Shown in pieces: positions 22,869 to 33,966 of a DNA stretch of 64,000 bases. The stretch covers positions 29,421,815-29,485,814 of the forward strand of contig OZ024794.1 in NCBI GenBank assembly GCA_964017045.1. Direction: 5' to 3'. A program made the position numbers and the translations under genes. The DNA is from Omphiscola glabra (lineage: Eukaryota; Mollusca; Gastropoda; Lymnaeidae). The notes below the pieces were generated by a model. It saw only the letters and a program-made list of their open reading frames with translations. It ran no database searches and was not told the DNA's origin. Within the stretch, counting starts at the first letter, position 1. Every line of letters starts with the position of its first letter.

Positions 22869-23195
22869 TTTATAATCTTAAAAAACTGTAAAGAAAAAAA
22901 ATAATTAAAAGAAAATTTAAAGAAAGAAAAATAGTTTGAAAAATTAAATATTGTTAAGAAATGGTAAAATGGTAAAATTGTAAAATTGTAGATCTAATGT
23001 TTTTTGTGTGTGTTTTTTTTTCCATTACCATTTACCTTATTTTAATCTTATTTATTTCCCCTTTGGATATTCCCTCAAATGATTTCTTAGAATTTAAGAT
23101 ATAATTGCACGCACCAAATGTATTTTGGAAACACTGTTTAAATTATTGGAGCAGTGTTGCTTGGGCTCTGGCTATCATTGGTATATAATCTATAA
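22869..23195. other. Non-coding AT-rich DNA
   Basis: A- and T-rich with no recognisable feature. Confidence 0.5.
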
Positions 23196-23351
23196 CGGTC
23201 CTGCACAAAATACGGCCCGCGAAGTAACGAAATATTATTTATTATTATTATTTTCTTAATAGATTTACCCCCTGTCCTATTTTCTTTCGCCCCGCACAAG
23301 TTCTTCATGAAGTATTACGGCCCGCCTTACATTTTGAGTTGTGCAGGCCTG
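23196..23351. mobile_element. hAT-like MITE with GGCCTGCACAA ends
   Basis: The left end CGGTCCTGCACAAAA and the reverse complement of the right end, CAGGCCTGCACAACT, form an imperfect inverted repeat. ACGGCCCGC lies just inside the left end and its near-repeat TACGGCCCGCC near the right. Flanks ATCTATAA (23188-23195) and ATCTCTAC (23352-23359) match at 6 of 8 positions, consistent with an old 8-bp TSD. Confidence 0.65.
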
Positions 23352-23467
23352 ATCTCTACAGTACAGTGGAGAGAACGCAGACTCGTGGCACCCCGATACT
23401 TATTTCTCTAGTCAATGATATTTGTTGACTCATCTTTACCTTTCGTAGGTGAAGTTTTAAAGGTTTA

Positions 23468-23666
23468 CCGGAAATTTGTTTGAAAGAAATTTCGTCGACG
23501 GAAACATTGATCTGTATAGTAAAACAAAGTAATGCGTTCAGAAAGAAATTTTGACGCAACATTTTTACGTGTGAACTGAAAAAAAGGATTCGACCAAATT
23601 TCCGTTCGATCAAATTTCCGTCGATCATTTTTCCGTCGAGGAAATTTCTTTCCAACAATTTTCCGG
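23468..23666. mobile_element. Foldback element, copy 1
   Basis: Shares CCGGAAATTTG, GAAAGAAATTTCGTCGACGG, AATGCGTTCAGAAAGAAATT and GACCAAATTTCCGTTCGATC with the longer copy at 61111-61385. The left arm has lost about 70 bases relative to that copy, so this copy no longer folds over its full length. Confidence 0.8.
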
Positions 23667-24277
23667 ATTAGGTTTTAAAAAGCTCAGCATCCACGCTTGG
23701 ATATTTGAATTTACACCCAACGAAGAAATCTTTTTTTTAAATCATTTGGCGTGGTTGGATTAGAGTTAAATGCTGATGAGAAGTCTGATGAAAAGCCCCC
23801 TAGCATATCTGTTTTAGGGCCGTCTATTCTCAAGTCTTTTTTAATAATTTTAAGATGGCATCGTCGGTACCCCTGTCAGATTTATAAGTAAATTGAGGGT
23901 GGGTCAAGTTTTTTCTGTACTTCAGTTAAAATGTGTCCGAAGATAAGTTTCTCAAAACATGTTATTGCAACAGAGGTAAGTGCGACAGGGACGCAAGTCG
24001 TTATTGCAAAGTGAACTACTCTTTCTTTGGAATTTGTATAATTTCTGAGGTTTTCCATATATTCTGTGTGGTTGTGTTTCATACCGTTTATTAAATGACC
24101 GTTCTGGGCAGAGTTTAACAAGCCGTCTGCTAAATGGGTTTGGCCCCGAGGCCTTGGCTGCATTCGCTCGTTTAAATAACGACATCAGGTCCTGTTCAGT
24201 GAACAATAATGGACCACCCTGTGTAGTGCTGTTATCACTGAATGAATTCATCATGTCATTATGCACATTTCCAAAAC
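23667..24277. other. Non-coding DNA
   Basis: On the minus strand, 23882-24266 reads in two frames with words such as LLFTEQDLMSLFKRANAAKASGP and RLVKLCPERS. A KA.KASGPD-like phrase occurs upstream of reverse transcriptase in many LINE proteins, so a short LINE fragment is possible. It has no reverse transcriptase core and I do not call it firmly. Confidence 0.35.
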
Positions 24278-24735
24278 AAAACCCTTCACATCCTCAACAC
24301 ACAAGCCTTCACATCCTCCACACACAAGCATTCACATCCTCAACACACAAGCATCAACATCCTCCACACAAGCATCCGCATCCTCCACACACAAGCATCC
24401 ACATCCTCCACACACAAGCAATCACATCCTCCACACACAAGCATCCACATCCTCCACACACAAGCAATCACATCCTCCACACACAAGCATCCACATCCTC
24501 CACACACAAGCAATCACATCCTCCACACACAAGCATCCACATCCTCCTCACACAAGCAATCACATCCTCCACACACAAGCATCCACATCCTCCACACTCA
24601 AGCAATCACATCCTCCACACACAAGCATCCACATCCTCCACACACAAGCAATCACATCGTCCACAAACAAGCATCCACATCCTCCACACACAAGCAATCA
24701 CATCCTCCACACACAAGCATCCACATCCTCCAAGT
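24278..24735. repeat. 46-bp dimeric minisatellite (2 x 23 bp), about 10 dimers
   Basis: Units CACATCCTCCACACACAAGC alternate endings AAT and ATC, so two 23-bp monomers form a regular 46-bp higher-order unit. The left edge is less regular (CAACACACAAGC). Confidence 0.96.
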
Positions 24736-24754
24736 TTAAGGCTAAAAAAACAGC

Positions 24755-24850
24755 CCTTGGCGGGGCCCCTTTGGCAGTGGGGACCCTAGGCGGTCGCCCA
24801 GTTTGCATATGCCTAAGAACGGCTTGGGCCCCACACTTTGAGAACCACTG
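24755..24850 (-). mobile_element. hAT-type element fragment
   Basis: Ends in ACTTTGAGAACCACTG, the reverse complement of CAGTGGTTCTCAAAGT, a common hAT terminus. Inside are GGGGCCC and GCCCCACA blocks. The left end is missing and no TSD can be shown. It lies directly against the 46-bp array. Confidence 0.55.
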
Positions 24851-26316
24851 CTCTATATCCTTCTGTGCGGCTTCAGACTAGTCATTAAAGAATTATTATT
24901 ATTATTATTTTTTAAAGTTACACTTGAAACCCGACATATGTCACAGTTACGAAAGACGCCTCGGGAATGTTAATACTTCATTTTTTATCTCGCCTCGCTT
25001 CACCCCCTTCCCACATTGTACAGTATCTGAAGAAAGCGCTCCACTTTGCTATGTGACTGGCACATTTTTAAAGAACCCCTACAGCCACCTCCTCACCTCC
25101 CCCACTCTCTTGCTGCAGCTAAATCATAGACCCAAGCATAATCAGGTTAATTTCTCTGTGTTTGTTTTTAATTTACGTACCATTTCGTTGCTACAGAATC
25201 ACGACAAAGGAGAGAAGGAAAAAAAAGTGGTGGGTTGGGGGGGGGGGGAGGATGCTTTAATGTCTGGTCTATATCCAGGACGGTGTTCAGGGGCTCTTCG
25301 CGTTTGGTCCTGGTACCCGAAAGAAGTAAATTACGATACATTTGTGTACGACTTTGAGTGGCCTATTCCGTCTCGCCCTGGGAAATCAAAAGAGTCATAC
25401 AAAAAACAACAACAAAAAACACAATCTTCGCATAAGATCTGAACACGCTCTTTAGACGAGAGGGTCCACAACTGTTAGTGTTTGAGACCCAGAACCAGGC
25501 GATGGATGTGGCTACACGTCAAAGATATGAAGAAGATATTATGGGGGAGAAAATACCAACAAAACTAACGATGTGAAATTAAACGAGGCGTCTGTCAGAT
25601 AATCACATGCCGCAAGAACATGATTATAAATATGTCCTTATCATTATCGGGCTTTTATTTAAAAAAAAAAAATAACCTGTTACATCGAAATAAAATGTCG
25701 TTTGTTCCAGCAATCTCGGAAAACCCCCCACAGTTTTTGACCGCATAGAGACATCTTTTATATAGTTCATTTATCGACCCCCTATGTCTTGAAATATGCA
25801 CGCGTTTATAGAGCACTATTTATTTCATGGGCGCACCGTAAATACAAACTGCTCAGTGCAGACAGGTTACACAATTTCAATTTGGGGGGTGAGGGGTGTG
25901 TGGGTGGTGGGGGGGGGGGGGGGAAACGCCACAGGCGCAAAGTTTTAACATATTTTCTTTTTGAAATGTACATCATCAAAGCACATTCGCCTCGTATAAT
26001 TAAAACGATGTCCACACTCGACACTTATTTGACGCCAACATTCAAAGCAGTATTTGATTCTGCATAAAAAATTTAACACTGTTTGAAAAATGCATTCGAT
26101 TTATAAAGTATAATCTCACAACACCCTCTTTGGGAGTCCAAGCGTCCTTAAAATCTCACCGCCCCCCCAAGCCTCAATCTCGTTTTGTTCCTTCCTACCG
26201 CTCAGACAAATAACCTTACGGTCACCCCACTTGGGTCCCTGTTAAGATTAATGTTTTCGATGCGTTTTCTAACGTTTTCATTTTTTAAAAAATAATCTTC
26301 AAAAGTTTTCATTATA
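24851..26316. other. Non-coding DNA with G tracts
   Basis: A 172-codon open frame at 24924-25442 has no recognisable domain, contains a poly-G derived GWGGGE and an A-rich end, and is probably chance. G runs occur at 25242-25251 and 25907-25922. No transposon ends were identified. Confidence 0.45.
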
Positions 26317-26398
26317 CAGCTAGTGCTCAACTTACGACCCAGTTGTGTTACGACCGATCTGTCGGAACCGATCGTGGTCGTAAGTCGAGCACTAGCTG
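26317..26398. mobile_element. 82-bp MITE with TA flanks
   Basis: CAGCTAGTGCTCAACTTACG at the left and its near-exact inverse (CGTAAGTCGAGCACTAGCTG) at the right give 23-bp inverted repeats with one mismatch. TA lies on both sides. A TA duplication fits the Tc1/mariner (pogo/Tigger-like) group. The core is under 40 bp. Confidence 0.75.
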
Positions 26399-27084
26399 TA
26401 AAATATTCTTTTTTTTTTCTAAAGAATGTGTTCATGTTCTACGCCTCCCCATTAAACTCTACTGGTTTTGAACGCAAAACTTATCGTAAGCGAACTGGTG
26501 AACACAACAATTTTTTAAGAAAAATGTTTGCTTCTTTTTGTTTATATCTTTGCATTATAATTTCAACTCTAAACCCCCCCCCCCCCACCCCACCCCATGT
26601 GCAAATAAACTTAGAAATGTGTGTTTTTGTTGGCGATATGAACCAGTTGACATAGGCGGCTCTAACGAATGGGAGACTACAGGGGGGCTGACACAATTGG
26701 CTTTATTAAAAGTGATAAGAGCTCCCGTTTGCTGCACTTTAAATCAGCGACTCTCAAGTCGTTGTCAGTTATTGGACTCAGAGGCAACCCCCAAATCGAA
26801 GCACTGGCTGCTGTTGCTATAAAGGGACTCTAGCACCGCCAGGAGACTCTGCACGAATATTGACTTGCTTGAAGGCGAGACGTTACATGTTTACGGTTGT
26901 TTTAAATATCACATTGAGATCTTTTATTTAGTCGGTGTATGAGTCGCCGATAGCTGACACGTGTCCAGCTCTATTTCTTTATTTGAGGCGAATGGGAGGA
27001 AATAGTTGGGAATGAAACACCTACATCTCTTGTGTTAGACAAGTGACGAATTCGCACGCTAGACCTTTTGCACTTTCTTTTCAA
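26399..27084. other. Non-coding DNA
   Basis: Unique sequence with a C run at 26573-26586. Several overlapping short frames flank that C run but none is supported. Confidence 0.45.
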
Positions 27085-27245
27085 AGTTCGACATGACCGT
27101 CCAAAAACTGAGTTTGACATAGTCGCCCTAAAGCTGTGTTCGACATAGCCGTCCAAAAGCTGTGTTCGACAGAGCCATCCAATAGCTGTGTTCGACAGAG
27201 CCGTCCAAAAGCTGTGTTCCCTATCCGTCCAAAAGCTGAGTTCGG
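27085..27245. repeat. 26-bp minisatellite, about 6 copies
   Basis: The unit carries GTTCGACATAGCCGTCCAAA then AGCTGT. Variants include ACAGAGCC and one shortened unit (27213-27240). Confidence 0.88.
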
Positions 27246-27489
27246 CATAGAAGTAAAAAAGATGTATATTATTGTAGCAGTGAATTAAAATATAAAATAT
27301 AGAACATCTCTTAAGGGCATTAGAATGAATACTTTAGTCCAGAGGTTCTTAACATTTTTTGCAGTTTTACAGTCCCTCTCGATTTCTTAACAGCCCCCCC
27401 CCCCCAATAAAAAGTATTGTGTTAAAATAAAATTTAAAAATTCTGGGTCTTCCTTAGCTTTGGCCAATCTATATTTACAAATATATTCT

Positions 27490-27665
27490 GCATTAAGTCA
27501 AGACATGTGTTACCCTAGATACGTCACACGAGACATTCAAGACATGTGTTACCCTAGATACGTCACCCGAGACATTCAAGACATGTGTTACCCTAGATAC
27601 GTCACCCGAGACATTCAAGACATGTGTTACCCTAGATACGTCACCCGAGACAGTCTAGACATGCG
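27490..27665. repeat. 39-bp minisatellite, 4 copies
   Basis: The unit carries GACATGTGTTACCCTAGATA then CGTCACCCGAGACATTCAA. The first unit has CACACGAG and the last GACAGTCTA. Confidence 0.93.
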
Positions 27666-27698
27666 TTACTCTTTTGGCATCAATTTGAATGTGAGACC

Positions 27699-27948
27699 CT
27701 TATGCCTAACCACCTTATGCCCAACAACCTTATGCCTAACCACCTTATGCCAAACCACCTTATGCCCAACCACCTTATGCCTAACCACCTTATGCCTAAC
27801 CACATTATGCCTAACCACCTTATGCCTAACCACCTTATGCCCAACCACCTTATGCCTAACCACCGTATGCCTAACCACATTATGCCTAACCACCTTATGC
27901 CTAACCACCTTATGCCTAACCACCTTATGCCTAACCACCTTATGCCTA
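27699..27948. repeat. 15-bp minisatellite, about 17 copies
   Basis: The unit is CTTATGCCTAACCAC, with CCTTATGCCCAAC and CATTATGCC variants. The 15-bp period keeps frames open on both strands (TTLCL, VVRHK, WLGIR repeats). These are artefacts. Confidence 0.96.
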
Positions 27949-28309
27949 ATGAGGATTTCACGGACTGGTTGGGAAGCCCCTGTTACAAAACTTCATTTTC
28001 ATAGGTTATCCCAAAACCCAGTCCGGGACTAAGTCATGGGCGCCTCGCTGTGAAACTCGGACAAAATAGCTTCAGCGTGCCAATCCTCCTTAACAACGGC
28101 AACACATTTTCTTCTTTAATCCTGTTAAGACAGTGAAATTATGTGAAACAATAGTTTAACGTAATTTTTAACTGGATACGAGCATAATATGTAACCATAT
28201 CAAATACCATGCATCTAAACAAACAAACAAAATATTTTCAATACTGCATGGGCCTAAAGTCCACACGTGCGGCTCGGCAAACTCCCTGTCTTGTAAGATA
28301 AATAGATAA
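27949..28309. other. Non-coding DNA before the LINE
   Basis: AT-rich, without features. The junction with the truncated LINE lies near its right edge. Confidence 0.45.
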
Positions 28310-29080
28310 GGTCGAGTTGGGCAGCTCTATGCTCGGAAATGGAGATTGGTGGTGAATGTGGAGAAGACCGTATATACATTGTTCACTAATGGTAGGAAAG
28401 AGATCAAATAAGAAATTGATCTTCACATCTGCGGGAAGTCACTAAAATGGGACAAGTCACCCACGTATCTGGGTATAAAGCTGGACCAGAAACTCCAGCT
28501 ACATAACCATGTACGGGAACTCGGCGCTCGAGCCACGTCCAAACTCAGCCTGGTTAAAAAACTTGCCAGCACTACCTGGGGAGCCGATGCAAGACTCCTG
28601 AGAGCTCTCTATCTTGGGAGTGTAAGAGGTGCCATTGACTACAGCCTTCGCAAGCCGCACGGCTCTAGAGAGTCTGGATCGGATACAAAATCTAGATCTA
28701 AGATTTGTATGTGGGGCGTTACGTACCACACCCACTGCTGCTGTGGAAATTATTTCAGACATAGAACCACTACACATTAGGAGGGACAAGGCTATCCTAA
28801 CGACCGTTGAGCGTTACCGTCGAATGGAAAAGACGGAACCCTGTTTTCAACTCCAAGACCGTTGGGTAAAACGGATAAGGCTTAAGAGACCCTCCTTCAT
28901 GGATGCGGTCTATGCACTCGAGGAAAAGCACCCTTTACCAGAAAACAGGGAGAAAATACGCCTGATCCAGGAGAGATCACCCCAGGATAGCTGCGAACCG
29001 CCTGATGTTCGTCTGACCCTGTCACACACAGCAGTTACTAAGTCGAGCCCCCAAAATGAGCAAAAGGGAGCCGAAATTAA
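28310..29080 (+). pseudogene. LINE ORF2 fragment: RT thumb and linker, frameshifted
   Basis: The first segment (28310-28650) reads GRVGQLYARKWRLVVN and, after a stop codon TAA at 28409-28411, continues with KWDKSPTYLGIKLDQKLQ and ATSKLSLVKKLASTTWGAD. This is the YLGI.LD signature that follows the reverse-transcriptase palm in Jockey/I-type elements. A frameshift between about 28630 and 28655 moves the frame to a second segment (to 29090) with RTALESLDRIQNLDLRFV and EPLHIRRDKAILTTVERY, also typical of the region before RNase H. A second frameshift at about 29050-29080 moves to the RNase H frame. One stop plus two frameshifts make this copy unable to produce the ORF2 protein. Confidence 0.88.
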
Positions 29081-29964
29081 GGACAATTGAGGCCTTTGGA
29101 GACGACATGGTGCAAGTCTTCACAGACGGCTCCTATCTCGCCAGCGAAAAGCGGGCGGGTTACGGTGCACTCATCCAGTATCCTAAGGGGATACCTCCAA
29201 CTGAGGAGATTTCAGGCCCAAGTGGCACAAATAGCACTGCAACAGATGCAGAGATAGAGGCTATATTGATGGGCTTGAAACAAGTGCGCCGCAGACTAGC
29301 CAGACACAAATCACTTCCACCCATCGTAGTGTTCACCGATTCACAATGTGCTCTGGAAATTGTGAAGAGGAGCTCTATGAACACGAAAATGGTGAACGCA
29401 ATAATGGAACTCGTGCGAGACATACAGTCACACGGAGGCCAAGTGACCCTTCAATGGATCCCAGGACATGTGGGGATTCCACCACAAGACAGAGCCGACT
29501 GTCTTGCGAGGCAAGGCTCTTCCCAGCCTCAACCTAACCGGCCAATGACCCAATTGGGGGCCCAAGCCTGGATCAAGGACCTCTGCCACGAGGAGTGGTT
29601 AAAAGAATGGGAACAGGGGAACACGGCCCGTAAGCTTTATCGGAACATGCCCAAAAACAACCGCAAATGCGATCAGTGGTGGAGTCTTAAACGCCACCAC
29701 CAGAGTCTCATCACCCAGATGAGAACAGAGCATTGTCCTACCCGCAGCTATTTGAACAGATTACACCCATTGCGGGACCCGAGCTGCCGCCATTGTGGTC
29801 AGGCACCGGAGACAATCGAGCACCTTCTAGCCGAGTGCTCAACGCTGGCGACTGGCGTGACTGGGGTCCTCCCAGCCAACCATGTCGAGAGTCTGATTTA
29901 CGGGACTGCCCACCAGATGAGACAGGCCTGTATCTTACTTGCCGGGGCCATAAAAGAGCAATAG
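29056..29964 (+). pseudogene. LINE ORF2 C-terminal part: RNase H domain plus CCHC knuckle
   Basis: An uninterrupted frame of 302 codons. Residues 20-150 form a ribonuclease HI domain with the expected acidic residues: Asp24 (VFTDGS), Glu66 (DAEIEAI), Asp95 (VFTDSQCAL) and Asp148 (QDRADCLA), with His138 in WIPGHVGI. This domain removes RNA from RNA:DNA hybrids during retrotransposition. A C-terminal CRHCGQAPETIEHLLAEC has Cys244, Cys247, His256 and Cys261 in a C-x2-C-x8-H-x4-C arrangement, as in the zinc-binding tails of these LINEs. All catalytic residues are kept although the upstream reading frame is broken, so decay is fairly recent. The first Met is internal to the original ORF2 and not a real start. 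Confidence 0.92.
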
Positions 29965-30315
29965 CTCGGCCCTTTCCAATGAATGTAATATTTCTGCTCT
30001 TGCGTATTGACTTAAGAATCTGGAGGCCAGCTGGTGTCTTAAAGATGATTGAGACATCAGTGGGCTATGGTCGATAAGATGCATGGTCCGTAGACCAGAG
30101 CTCTATAGCAGGTGTCCGTACTGCAGGTAGATTGTGGCTGACCTCGCGCTCCGTTCTTTCAGATTTCTCCTTCTGAACACCTTGCTACAACATCACGTGA
30201 TGTGGTTTCTAATGATAAAATAAACACCATTAAAGATGTTTGAATTTAATGAGTTGTAAAAATAAAGTAAAGATAAATTTTAATATTTTTTTCTTATATA
30301 ATGTTATAAATGTTT

Positions 30316-30736
30316 AAAGAAGCAAAGCTTGGATAGATTGCTTGCAAAGAAGCAAAGTTTTGATAGATTGCTTTCAAAGAAGCAAAGTTTGAATAGATTG
30401 CTTTCAAAGAAGCAAAGTTTGAATAGATTGCTTTCAAAGAAGCAAAGTTTGAATAGATTGCTTTCAAAGAAGCAATGTTTGGATAGAAAGTTTTCAAAGA
30501 AGCAATGTTTGGATAGAAAGTTTTCAAAGAAGCAATGTTTGGATAGATTGCTTTCAAAGAAGCCACGTTTTGATAGATTGCTTTCAAAGAAGCAAAGTTT
30601 GAATAGATTGCTTTCAAAGAAGCAATGTTTGGATAGAAAGTTTTCAAAGAAGCAATGTTTGGATAGAAAGTTTTCAAAGAAGCAAAGTTTGGATAGAAAG
30701 TTTTCAAAGAAGCAAAGTTTGGATAGAAAGTTTTCG
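30316..30736. repeat. 30-bp minisatellite, 14 copies
   Basis: The unit carries AAGAAGCAAAGTTTGAATAG then ATTGCTTTCA. Variants AAGCAATG and GAAAGTTTTC are combined in blocks. Frames stay open on both strands (DRLLSKKQSL on plus and ASLKTFYPNI on minus) because 30 is a multiple of 3. Confidence 0.97.
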
Positions 30737-30837
30737 AGCGAAGTTAAACAGTTAACAATATTTCCACCTTAGGTTTTAACATAAATGGATCTAATAGCCA
30801 TTGATTATAACAGAACAGTAGAAACATACCTACCTCT

Positions 30838-30965
30838 CTTGATATAGTAGAAACAGCACTCACTTGATACCGTAGAAACAGCCCTCACTTGATACAGTAG
30901 AAACAGTCCTCACTTGAGACAATAGAAACAGCCCTCACTTGATACTGTAGAAACAGCCCTTCCCT
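30838..30965. repeat. 25-bp minisatellite, 5 copies
   Basis: The unit carries CACTTGATACAGTAGAAACA then GCCCT. It lies close to, but is unrelated to, the 30-bp array. Confidence 0.9.
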
Positions 30966-31896
30966 GATATTACAAATTGGCGTCCGAGACCAGTTATAAT
31001 ACTTGTTTTTCAAATGCAAATTACTAATAAAAATAACTGATTGCCTTGGGGGCTCGTGTGGGACCATTTGTAATCAATAAAACATTGAGATATAGCTAAG
31101 GATGCAACTGTTTTCTTAGTCAGAGTAAACCCTACTACTATTGGCCTGCGGTGTGGCCATACATTAGCCTTATTAGAATGTACTTACTTAATGTGCCATC
31201 ATAGAAAAATCTGGTAGTTAAAAAAAAAAAGTTAACGACGAAATGGTGTTATCTTACATTAACCACCGCCCACCACAACCACCAACCCTACCTTTTTTTT
31301 TTTTGACACACGTCATTTTGTTACAATTTTCTATCTTAGTTTACATAATAAAGTTCAACTTAGTTGTTTTTTTTAAAAAACAACTGCTTTAAACACTATC
31401 CTAAGCGCCTTGTTTACTCGTTTTAAAAGTCCATCACACCCGGGCGGACATTATTTTCCTACGACTTAACTTTGCTATACCTTTAGTTTGGAAGGTCCTG
31501 TTCCTATGACCAGCGTCCTTCCGATTCAGCCTTGCCGTAATAAGAACATCACAATGTTGGAAGGTCCCATTCCCATAACCAGTGTACCTCTGCTTCAGCT
31601 CTGCCGTGTTAGGAACATCAGTTTGATGCAACGTTCTTCCATTTGGAAAAAAAACAAACAAAACTAATTGCACGTCAATATTGTACAAAGATAGTAAGTA
31701 AATATCTCTCGTTCACTACCCGTATGGTACACTGTCAAAATAGTTGATCATTAAGTTAAGAACTGATATGGGCACAGCGCCCCCAGGGCACAGACCGATG
31801 ACGCATTTAGAACTTGTCAGTCCTTGTATGTCCCATGGCGTCACGGGCTCAAATTTCATTTCTCTTTCATTACTTGTACCTATGGCCTTGAGAAGA
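30966..31896. other. Non-coding DNA
   Basis: AT-rich unique sequence. At 31490-31620 the phrase GAAGGTCCTGTTCCTATGAC is echoed as GAAGGTCCCATTCCCATAAC about 65 bases on, a two-copy diverged duplication of about 60-70 bp. No gene is supported. Confidence 0.45.
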
Positions 31897-32135
31897 CACA
31901 CACACGACCAGACACGCACACACACACACACACACACGACAGACACACACACACGACCAGACACGCACACACACACGACCAGACACACACACACACGCCC
32001 AGACACGCACACACACACACACACGCGACCAGACAAGCACACACACACACGACAAGACACGCACACACACACGACCAGACACGCACACACACACACGACC
32101 AGACACGCACACACACATAAACGACTAGACACACA
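31897..32135. repeat. (CA)n-rich array with CACGACCAGACACG units
   Basis: CA dinucleotides are punctuated by ACGACCAGACACGC words. The Cys/Val-rich (minus) and Thr/His-rich (plus) frames are artefacts. Confidence 0.95.
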
Positions 32136-32392
32136 CACTTTTATACATGTTCACGTTGTATCTGTAGCCACCTTGGACAAATCTAACGAAAAAAAAAATT
32201 TGGATGGATGCAATTTAAGCACTCACTCTATTCGAGAGGCACCTCCTTGTCCTCCCTCCTGCTCCTACCTCCTGCTCCACACTCCTCCTCCAATCACCCT
32301 CACTTGACGCGTCTGTTTTAAAAGAGTAACAACATGGTCATAATTTAGTTTAATAAAACTAAACTTATTAACTCTAGACTCGTCCTATTTTC

Positions 32393-32988
32393 AAAGTCAT
32401 AAAGTGCAAATTTGATATTTTGATATGATCTTAACATCACATCATAAAGTGCAAATTTGATATCTTGATATGATCTTAATATCACATCATAAACTGCAAA
32501 TTTATATATTGATATGATCTTAATATCACATCATAAAGTGCAAATTTATATCTTGATATGATCTTAATATCACATCACATCATAAAGTGCAAATTTGATA
32601 TCTTGATATGATCTTAATATCACATCATAAACTGCAAATTTATATATTGATATGATCTTAATATCACATCATAAAGTGCAAATTTATATCTTGATATGAT
32701 CTTAATATCACATCATAAAGTGCAAATTTATATCTTAATATGATCTTAATATCACATCATAAAGTGCAAATTTATATCTCGATATGATCTTATTATCACA
32801 TCATAAAGTGCAAATTTATATCTTGATATGATCTTAATATCACATCATAAAGTGCAAATTTATATCTTGATATGATCTTATTATCACATCATAAAGTGCA
32901 AATTTATATCTTGATATGATCTTAATATCACATCATAAAGTGCAAATTTATATCTTGATATGATCTTAATATCACATCATAAAGTGCA
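32393..32988. repeat. 43-44 bp minisatellite, about 14 copies
   Basis: The unit carries CATCATAAAGTGCAAATTTA then TATCTTGATATGATCTTAAT. It contains the short inverted pair GATAT/ATATC. One unit has an extra CATCA (32571-32580). Confidence 0.96.
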
Positions 32989-33892
32989 GCTGCGTACTTT
33001 ACCTAGTGCTTTGGGGGGATTGGTGAATCTCTTTACTTTGAGGGGTTAGAGATTCTATAATTTAATACTAATGTCTTAATGTTGACCTTTCAACTCACTT
33101 AGATTAAAATGAACGGAAGTAATCCATTAGACAATAATTTAAGAGGCAAAGGTGAATGTGACTAAGAGGGCTTTAAAAGATGTCAGATGGATAAATGAGC
33201 GTTTGAGGGAGAGGGGAAAAAACCCAAACGGAATCAGATTGAACGAGAGAGGGAGCAGTAGAGATGGACAGATCTGACAACGAGATAACTCACAGTGTCC
33301 AGGAATACATTGCCTCAACATCGGCCAACTGTCGCCCCAAAAAAGTTAATGTAGACGACGACAGCTTGTATCTCTTCATTGTGCCAAGAGTCCACGTGTT
33401 TACGTTAGCGTGAAATCGATCTATAATTCAGTCAAGGAGTGACTCTAGTGGTTAAAAATAGCCCAAACGAAGGTTTTGTGTTTGTTTGAAACCTCAGGCG
33501 TCAAGCTGGAACGTGTGTTGGGGACATCTTCTGATTGTGAGAAGGGGGAGATATATTCGGATACTGCACTACAGGGATAGCTGCTAGCAGTTAACTTGTT
33601 CTTTGAGACGTTACCCTTTGTCTACTTCATTACAGGTATGTCCTCAAGTGTTGTCAAAAGTTTGATAGGGACAAATGACAGAAGAGCTACATATGGATAA
33701 CTCGATAGTTTTTATCTAACATTTAACTCTAGATACAATAATTTAAAATTGAAAATGGTAAATTAAGGCGCATAGCAGCCAGAAGGTCACCGCACGTGTG
33801 AAGATCTCCTCGTATTCTAAACACAATATTGAAATTTAAATTGTATCACAACGTCTCGTGTTCCATACGTTTTATCATGCAAGTTCAAGTAC
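32989..33892. other. Non-coding DNA
   Basis: Unique sequence of moderate GC. TTCATTACAG followed by GTATGTCC near 33626-33644 resembles splice signals but encloses nothing. Confidence 0.45.
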
Positions 33893-33966
33893 CGTCGGCG
33901 GGCCGGATGAAATGGCCTCGCGGGCCGGACACAGGCCGGATCCGGGCCGTAGTTTGGCGACCCCTG
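33893..33966 (-). mobile_element. hAT-type element fragment
   Basis: Ends GTTTGGCGACCCCTG, the reverse complement of CAGGGGTCGCCAAAC, a widespread hAT-type terminus, preceded by GGGCCGG and CCGGATCCGGG blocks. The other end is lost or too diverged to mark. Confidence 0.55.

Larger units (their letters stand above)
28310..30230 (+). mobile_element. 5'-truncated LINE (Jockey/I-type) with RNase H
   Basis: The element begins within the reverse-transcriptase thumb region (YARKWRLVVNVEKT) and continues through a linker, an RNase H domain and a Cys-His knuckle to a 3' untranslated part of about 260 bp ending near an A-rich AATGATAAAATAAA. The endonuclease and reverse-transcriptase catalytic core are missing, as expected from 5' truncation at insertion. 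The order RT-RNase H-CCHC is known in the I and related non-LTR groups, such as Nimbus-like elements of snails. Clade assignment is tentative. Confidence 0.85.

Noticed and set aside
24924..25442. 172-codon frame of mixed composition
   Set aside because: No domain, contains poly-G and poly-A derived residues, no splice signals that I trust. Chance is more likely.
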